From: CAZCAC01 sp964496575
GTDB lineage: Bacteria > Planctomycetota > UBA1135 > GCA-002686595
DNA length: 64,000 nt
Reading direction: 5' to 3'
Assembly: GCA_964496575.1 (NCBI GenBank)
Contig: CAZCAC010000032.1
Location: 13,044-77,043 of the forward strand
Numbering within the stretch: position 1 is the stretch's first letter; each line of letters starts with the position of its first letter. Position numbers and translations under genes: made by a program. Positions 59,536 to 64,000 of the stretch are shown here, piece after piece. The notes beneath the pieces are model-generated. The model searched no databases, was not told where the DNA came from, and saw only the letters and a list, made by a program, of their open reading frames with translations.

Positions 59536-62424
59536 TCACTGCTCGTCGCGAGGCAGCCGGTGCACGTCGGCCTCCCGCGCCGGTGGGGACACGACCAGCT
59601 CCTCCAGCCGGCCGCCGCGGTACCGTCCCCGGAGCACCGTCTCGCCGGGAGCGTGCAGCTTGAAGACCACGTCCCACGCCTCGGGCCACGCCGGCAGCAG
59701 CCACAGCGTCTCCGCCGGCGGATCGCTCTGCAGGATCATTTGCTGCAGCGCCAGCATCATGACCGAGCCGTGGTCCTGGTCGGGGATCCAGTCGAAGTTA
59801 GGTCCCCACATCGTCGGGAAACGGAAGCCGCTGGCCACCCGCGCCGCGTTCTCGGCGACCATCCGCCGCGCGTCCTCGGCCAGGCCCAGGCGAGCCGCCT
59901 GGATGGCATTCTGCTGCCAGCCGCCCGTGCCCTTGTGTCCGCGAGCGGCGAAGGTACGGCGGGCGAGCTCGAGGTTCGGTTTCTCGACACCGTAGACGCG
60001 GTAGGGGAAGATCGCGTACAGCTCGGGGTTCTCCTGGTTCTGCTTCTCGCGGTAAACCTCGGCCGGTGCGAGCAGCTCCTGCCCTTCAACCGTGCGGGTC
60101 GGAACCGGCGGCAGCTCGCCGATCAGGCGCGTCCACTGCTCGCGCTGTGCCTGCGTGGTCAACCGCTCCGGCAACGCCAGCATTCCTTCGCAGACCTTCC
60201 GGATGGCGACGATCTCGACCAGCGGGTTGACCGCGACCCGATACGTCTCGAGCGCCATCGCCGGTTCGAAACGGATCACCCCGCCGGCATCTCGCTCCCA
60301 GTGCTGATCGAAGAAGGTCAGCACCTCCGAGGCGAGCGGGAGCAGCGCAGCGTTCGCGAAGCTGTCGTCGCCGCCGTGCGCGTGGGTGTCGAGCATCATC
60401 AGGGCGAGCTCGAGACCTCCCTGCCAGTAGTAGCGGATGTACCGGTTCTCGGTCATCCCGTCGGGCAGCTCCGAGCGATCGCGGCCGTAGTTGGAGTCGG
60501 CGTAGGTGCCCCAGAAGTACTGCGTCTCGGGGTAGAACGCTCCCTCGTGTCCGTAGTAGGCCCGCGTGGCCGCGCGGCGCAGCGGCAGCGCGTCCAGGAA
60601 CATCCGGAACAGCGGCTGCATCAGGTCGAGGTCGCCGGACGCGAGCATGCCCCAGTAGGGCAGCCGCGTGTTCTGCCACCAGTACGGGCCGCCCCAGCGG
60701 CGATAGTCGGCGTCCCACTGCCCCTTGTCCGATCCCTCGACGGTGAAGATGGAGCCGTTGAACTTGATCGGGGAGTTGCCCCGGCCGCCACAGGCGTTGA
60801 CCCAGCGCTGCAGCGCGTAGGCTCGCGAGATTCGCTCGGCGTCGGCGTCGCCGGTGACCACGATCCAGCTCCGGTGCCAGAACTCGTGCCACCACTCGAC
60901 GTGGGCGGCCAGGGCTTCCCTTGCGGACGGGATCTCCGCATCGAGCCTCTCGATCGCCTCGATCCAGCTCTCGGAGCTCGGCGTCCGATCGGTCAGCGCG
61001 ACGATGCGCAGCCCGAAACGCTCGCGAGGGGACTCGGCTACCAGGCGGGCAGGTGACGTGTTCCGCAGCCCTTCGCCGCGCATCAGCCCGCCGAAGGTAC
61101 GGTGCAACAGGGGATCGGTGAGTTGCTTCGCCTGCTCACCCAGCGCCTGGAGCTCCAGGTTGGTCTTCCAGAGAGAGGTCTCGTTACGGTGGTACCAGAT
61201 CACTCGATCGGTGCGGTCGGGCACGACGTGGTCGGGTTCGACGGGAGCCGGCGGTCCGTCGGCTCCCATCATCCCGTAGGCGGAGTGCTTCTCCTGCCCC
61301 GTGAGCTCGCGCCGCTCGGAGCGCCAGGTCTCGAAGGACGCCGTCAGTGACCGCGCAAGGTCGCTGGTGATCTCGACGTGTACGACGGGGTGGTTGGCGT
61401 CGATCCGGAGCAGGAGCTCGATCTTCCCCGAGTGGTCACTCGAGGAGACCCGGAGCACACCGTCGTACGGGTCGAGTGTCTGGCGGAAGACCACGCCCTC
61501 GCCCGAGGCCCTGAGCGGTGGATCGCAGGTAACCCGCACGCGTCCGAGCTTGAGCAGGCGGCAGTTCTCGCTCCACGCGTCGGTCTTGGACAGGAGGAAC
61601 AGCAGATCGCCGTTCGCCTCGACCCAGACGTTGGCGCCGACGTCGCCGTTGCCGATCGGCATCGACCCGCGCGAGTCCTCGCTCGGGCTGGTCCAGGTCA
61701 CGGTCGGCGGCGCGGGGTCGGGGAGCGCCGCGGCGACGTGCTTCAGGACCTCGTTCGCCATCAGCTCGTAGCCCGCCGCTTCCCAGTGGAACCGGTCCCC
61801 GCGCCCGAGTTCCAGGTGGTCGACGACCAGCCCGTAGAGGTCGTTGATGTCGATACCGAGCTCGGCCATCACGCGTGCGGCGATGGCGTTGCGGCCGGTG
61901 ATCGTGGGGTTGTGTTCGGGCTCGAGCTCGGTTGGCTTCCCCTCGACGGTCATTGGCGTGGTGCTGGCCCAGATGAGTCGAGCTTCGCGGGCGCCTGCGC
62001 GGAGGAGCTCGACGTAGGCGCGCAGTGCGGGTTCGTACTCGCCCTCCGGAATCCGCCCCGGCGGCCACCCGTGCAGCCCGATGTTGAAGTGGACCAAGTC
62101 GTACGGCCCCTGCTCGAGCACGAGGCGCAGGTCGTCGTGCAGGGCCTCGCTCTTCAGGTGTAGTGGCGTCAGCCAGCAGTCGACGCGGGCCCGCCACTCG
62201 AGCCCAGCGACCACGCGGCCGCGGTAGCCGTTCATGATCGAGTCGCCGATCAAGAGGATCCGCGGGAGACCGGACTCCCCGGTAGCCGCGGGGTAGAAGC
62301 GCCAGGCGCCTCCTTCGGAGTGGAGTCCGAGCTCGCCATCCTGGGCGGCCAGCGGTGGGCTCGAGCTCAACGCCAGAGCGACGAGCGCCGGCACGATCGG
62401 CGAGAGCGAGAACAGAGTTCGCAC
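59536..62424 (-). CDS. SGNH esterase domain fused to a GH95-like glycosidase
   Basis: 962 residues from GTG 62424, with AGGAGG at good spacing and a signal peptide (LVALALSSSPPLAAQ). Residues about 54-235 form an SGNH hydrolase: GDSIMNGY (Ser61), the G-x-N-like block, and DRFHWEAAGYELM with the D-x-x-H catalytic dyad. From about 240 a large domain begins with TSPSEDSRGSMPIGNGDVGA, continues with TDAWSENCRLLKLGRVRVTC and ends with a beta domain. It resembles GH95-like (alpha/alpha)6 glycosidases and their DUF5703-type N-terminal beta-sandwich. The two activities would suit an esterified, decorated polysaccharide. A relic of the same family is at 63640-63816. Confidence 0.85.
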   Translation of the reverse strand: MRTLFSLSPIVPALVALALSSSPPLAAQDGELGLHSEGGAWRFYPAATGESGLPRILLIGDSIMNGYRGRVVAGLEWRARVDCWLTPLHLKSEALHDDLRLVLEQGPYDLVHFNIGLHGWPPGRIPEGEYEPALRAYVELLRAGAREARLIWASTTPMTVEGKPTELEPEHNPTITGRNAIAARVMAELGIDINDLYGLVVDHLELGRGDRFHWEAAGYELMANEVLKHVAAALPDPAPPTVTWTSPSEDSRGSMPIGNGDVGANVWVEANGDLLFLLSKTDAWSENCRLLKLGRVRVTCDPPLRASGEGVVFRQTLDPYDGVLRVSSSDHSGKIELLLRIDANHPVVHVEITSDLARSLTASFETWRSERRELTGQEKHSAYGMMGADGPPAPVEPDHVVPDRTDRVIWYHRNETSLWKTNLELQALGEQAKQLTDPLLHRTFGGLMRGEGLRNTSPARLVAESPRERFGLRIVALTDRTPSSESWIEAIERLDAEIPSAREALAAHVEWWHEFWHRSWIVVTGDADAERISRAYALQRWVNACGGRGNSPIKFNGSIFTVEGSDKGQWDADYRRWGGPYWWQNTRLPYWGMLASGDLDLMQPLFRMFLDALPLRRAATRAYYGHEGAFYPETQYFWGTYADSNYGRDRSELPDGMTENRYIRYYWQGGLELALMMLDTHAHGGDDSFANAALLPLASEVLTFFDQHWERDAGGVIRFEPAMALETYRVAVNPLVEIVAIRKVCEGMLALPERLTTQAQREQWTRLIGELPPVPTRTVEGQELLAPAEVYREKQNQENPELYAIFPYRVYGVEKPNLELARRTFAARGHKGTGGWQQNAIQAARLGLAEDARRMVAENAARVASGFRFPTMWGPNFDWIPDQDHGSVMMLALQQMILQSDPPAETLWLLPAWPEAWDVVFKLHAPGETVLRGRYRGGRLEELVVSPPAREADVHRLPRDEQ

Positions 62425-62672
62425 GAGAACCTCCTGGTGCTTGGGTGGACTCCATCATGCACCTTGGCGAGCCGCCCGGGGAGTGCGCGCGGGTGTCGAT
62501 CGGAAAACGAGGTGTCGATGCACCGGTGGGCAGGTTCAGTCCCCTGATGATGGCCAGAACGCGCCTGATCTCTCGCGGTCGCGAGCGGTGAATCGGGATG
62601 TTCTTTCCAGGTCGAGGTCGCCGGGACTCACATCAGCTCGCCAGCTTCGTACGATTGGGAAGGGGATTTCAC

Positions 62673-63680
62673 ATGACCTACAACGGGGAGAGAAAGCCGC
62701 GCGAGAGAGCGAGGAACCGACTCGTGGTCTCGGTGGTCTCGGTGGTCTCGCTGGCTCTCGGGTGCCTCCCGGGAGGGGTACTGCTGATCCAGCTCATCAC
62801 GGCGCCGCCCGACGAACGCGTCGAGGTCACGATCGGAGACGCGGCCGCACCTGCCCTGAATCTCGAGACCCGTGAGACGTCGCTCGGCTCGCTGCCATCG
62901 AGACCGATTCGTGCGGAACGCTCTGAGGTGGTCAAGGGCCCGAAGAGGCGCTCGCGCCTGGTCTCGGACTCCCTGCCGGTCCTGCTCTCCGGCACCGTGC
63001 GGTCGGTGGACGGCACGCCCATCTCGAGGGCACTCGTTCGCGTCCAGGCGCCGGGATCGCTCGACGGCGAAGCCCTCACCTCGATCACGAGGAGGTCGAT
63101 CGAGGATCTAGCGGCGGCTGAACGGTCCTCCATGAGGATGTGGGGCACGCACACCGATCGTCACGGGAGATTCCGAATCCACGGAGAGACGGCCAGCGAG
63201 CGACTGCAGATCACCGCCAGCAAGGAGGGTCATGCGGATCGGCGGGTCTCGGCCTCCGCGGGCGCCACGAAACTGGAGATCCAGCTGACCCGGAACTCCC
63301 TGTCCGGTCGCGTCCTGGTCGCCGAGGGGGTTTCGAGCTCGAGGATCCGCGTGCACGTTCACCGAGCCGGAAGCGCGGGCGGGAGGGGAATCGAAGTGGT
63401 GCAGCTCGGTCCCGACGGAGCCTTCAAGGTGTCGGTCCCCGAGGCCGGGCTCTACGAGCTCTCGTTCTCGTACCGGCCAAGGTCGGAGTACCTGCTCACC
63501 GTCGGGCCCATCCTGGTTCCCACCGAGAACCCGGATGGTCAGCTGGCGATGGTACCGTGGTACCGAGTCGCACACCCTTCAGCGCATTCTCGACAGGCAA
63601 GTACCGCACGAAGTCATCGCGGGCCCGGGCGAGCCTCGATCTCACCGGTCCGGTGCACCAGGTCTCGAACGAAGTCGTGA
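62673..63680 (+). CDS. Cna-B/carboxypeptidase-regulatory-like membrane protein with damaged 3' end
   Basis: 335 residues from ATG 62673, with GGAAGGGG upstream. An N-terminal transmembrane or signal segment carries three perfect copies of GTGGTCTCG (62724-62750). After it, Cna-B-like units follow (LLSGTVRSVDGTPISRALVR, RFRIHGETASERLQITASKE, SLSGRVLVAEGVSSSRIRVH). The expected fold ends near GPILVPTENPDGQLAMVPWY at about 63560. The last 36 codons are low-complexity Arg/Ser-rich and are antisense to the glycosidase relic, so the true C terminus has probably been lost and replaced by read-through sequence. Confidence 0.7.
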   Translation: MTYNGERKPRERARNRLVVSVVSVVSLALGCLPGGVLLIQLITAPPDERVEVTIGDAAAPALNLETRETSLGSLPSRPIRAERSEVVKGPKRRSRLVSDSLPVLLSGTVRSVDGTPISRALVRVQAPGSLDGEALTSITRRSIEDLAAAERSSMRMWGTHTDRHGRFRIHGETASERLQITASKEGHADRRVSASAGATKLEIQLTRNSLSGRVLVAEGVSSSRIRVHVHRAGSAGGRGIEVVQLGPDGAFKVSVPEAGLYELSFSYRPRSEYLLTVGPILVPTENPDGQLAMVPWYRVAHPSAHSRQASTARSHRGPGRASISPVRCTRSRTKS

Positions 63681-63816
63681 GCGACCACGCACGGTCGCTC
63701 GTGACCTCGACGTGCACGACGAGGTGGTTCGCATCGACCCAGAACGCGATCTCGGTGCATCCCGATTCGTCAGTCGAGGAGATGCGGAGAGCGCCGGTAC
63801 GATCGACGAGAAGGGA
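63640..63816 (-). pseudogene. Relic of a second GH95-like glycosidase gene
   Basis: In the minus frame the segment reads SLLVDRTGALRISSTDESGC, then TEIAFWVDANHLVVHVEVTS and DRAWSLTTSFETW. The SGNH-glycosidase protein at 59536 has DGVLRVSSSDHSGKIELLLR, then IDANHPVVHVEITSDLARSL and TASFETW at the matching place. About 45 residues align with high identity. No start, no N- or C-terminal part of the enzyme, and no matching sequence beyond the segment are seen. It lies at the 3' end of the Cna-B-like gene on the other strand. Confidence 0.75.
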
Positions 63817-64000
63817 AGCGGATTCCGCACAGGAACCTCCTGGCGCCAGACCCCTCGGGGGGACTCGGGCTCGCACCCGAGGGGAACAGTCGCTGCCGGA
63901 ACCGTGGAATCCGGGCTCCTGGCGGGGCCGGCATTCCGATTCTCGTCCGAGGGTATCGCCTTCGAGGCTCCTCGCCTATCATCGATGGAGAACTCGAATC

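Overview
The window is high-GC (roughly two thirds G+C by eye), densely packed DNA from a Gram-negative-type bacterium. It has an outer-membrane barrel protein, a heptosyltransferase-like enzyme, lipoproteins and many signal peptides. The gene style is typical of Planctomycetota: ECF sigma factors beside Ser/Thr kinases, a sigma factor fused to carboxypeptidase-regulatory-like repeats, a kinase fused to a formylglycine-generating-enzyme-like domain, FG-GAP, PD40 and HEAT/vWA secreted proteins, and secreted proteins with a Cys-rich GDGSG..CPCGN..GCAN segment. That assignment rests on architecture only. I see no rRNA, convincing tRNA, CRISPR array, integrase or insertion sequence, so this looks like chromosome with a few decayed genes.

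Layout, left to right. 1-1848: an SGNH-like/MBOAT acyl-transfer pair. 1899-5358 (minus): ECF sigma factor and Ser/Thr kinase with TPR tail. 5511-8826 (minus): a propeller lipoprotein, then a translationally coupled pair of UroD/MtaA-like protein fused to thioredoxin and a CobW-type GTPase. 9019-12168 (minus): a sigma factor joined to a membrane anchor and a long extracytoplasmic region. 12407-18011: small lipoprotein, RDD/TPR protein, ornithine cyclodeaminase relic, RbfA-like protein and HEAT/vWA protein. 18260-21713: two secreted proteins with a shared C-terminal domain. 21723-24956: HExxH protein, PadR regulator and an aldo/keto-reductase-like protein without its catalytic tetrad. 24987-30991 (minus): an apparent cell-envelope operon of methyltransferase, glycosyltransferase, barrel protein and MFS/spermidine-synthase-like protein.

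31077-43690: ABC-permease relic, HExxH protein, sigma/anti-sigma pair, Cna-B-like protein, kinase-FGE fusion, secreted esterase, ABC transporter pair and a soluble chemotaxis receptor. 44003-54522: secreted deacetylase-like protein, a protein with an internal duplication, the TldD/TldE-lipase operon, a ferritin-like protein and an FG-GAP protein with tail-fibre-like repeats. 54657-62424: a lipoprotein glycosidase, a PD40 propeller protein and an SGNH-glycosidase fusion. 62673-64000: a Cna-B-like gene whose 3' end runs antisense into a relic of a second glycosidase.

The most notable feature is a C-terminal domain of about 130-155 residues shared by four otherwise unrelated secreted proteins (18260-19834, 19983-21713, 44003-45781, 57290-59137). 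It has the signature GDGLRCAGGGI-RL followed by FQxWYRDP and FNxSxGL, and it may be a sorting or surface-attachment module. Three gene relics show ongoing gene loss, and several gene fusions link cytoplasmic transcription machinery to extracytoplasmic sensing.
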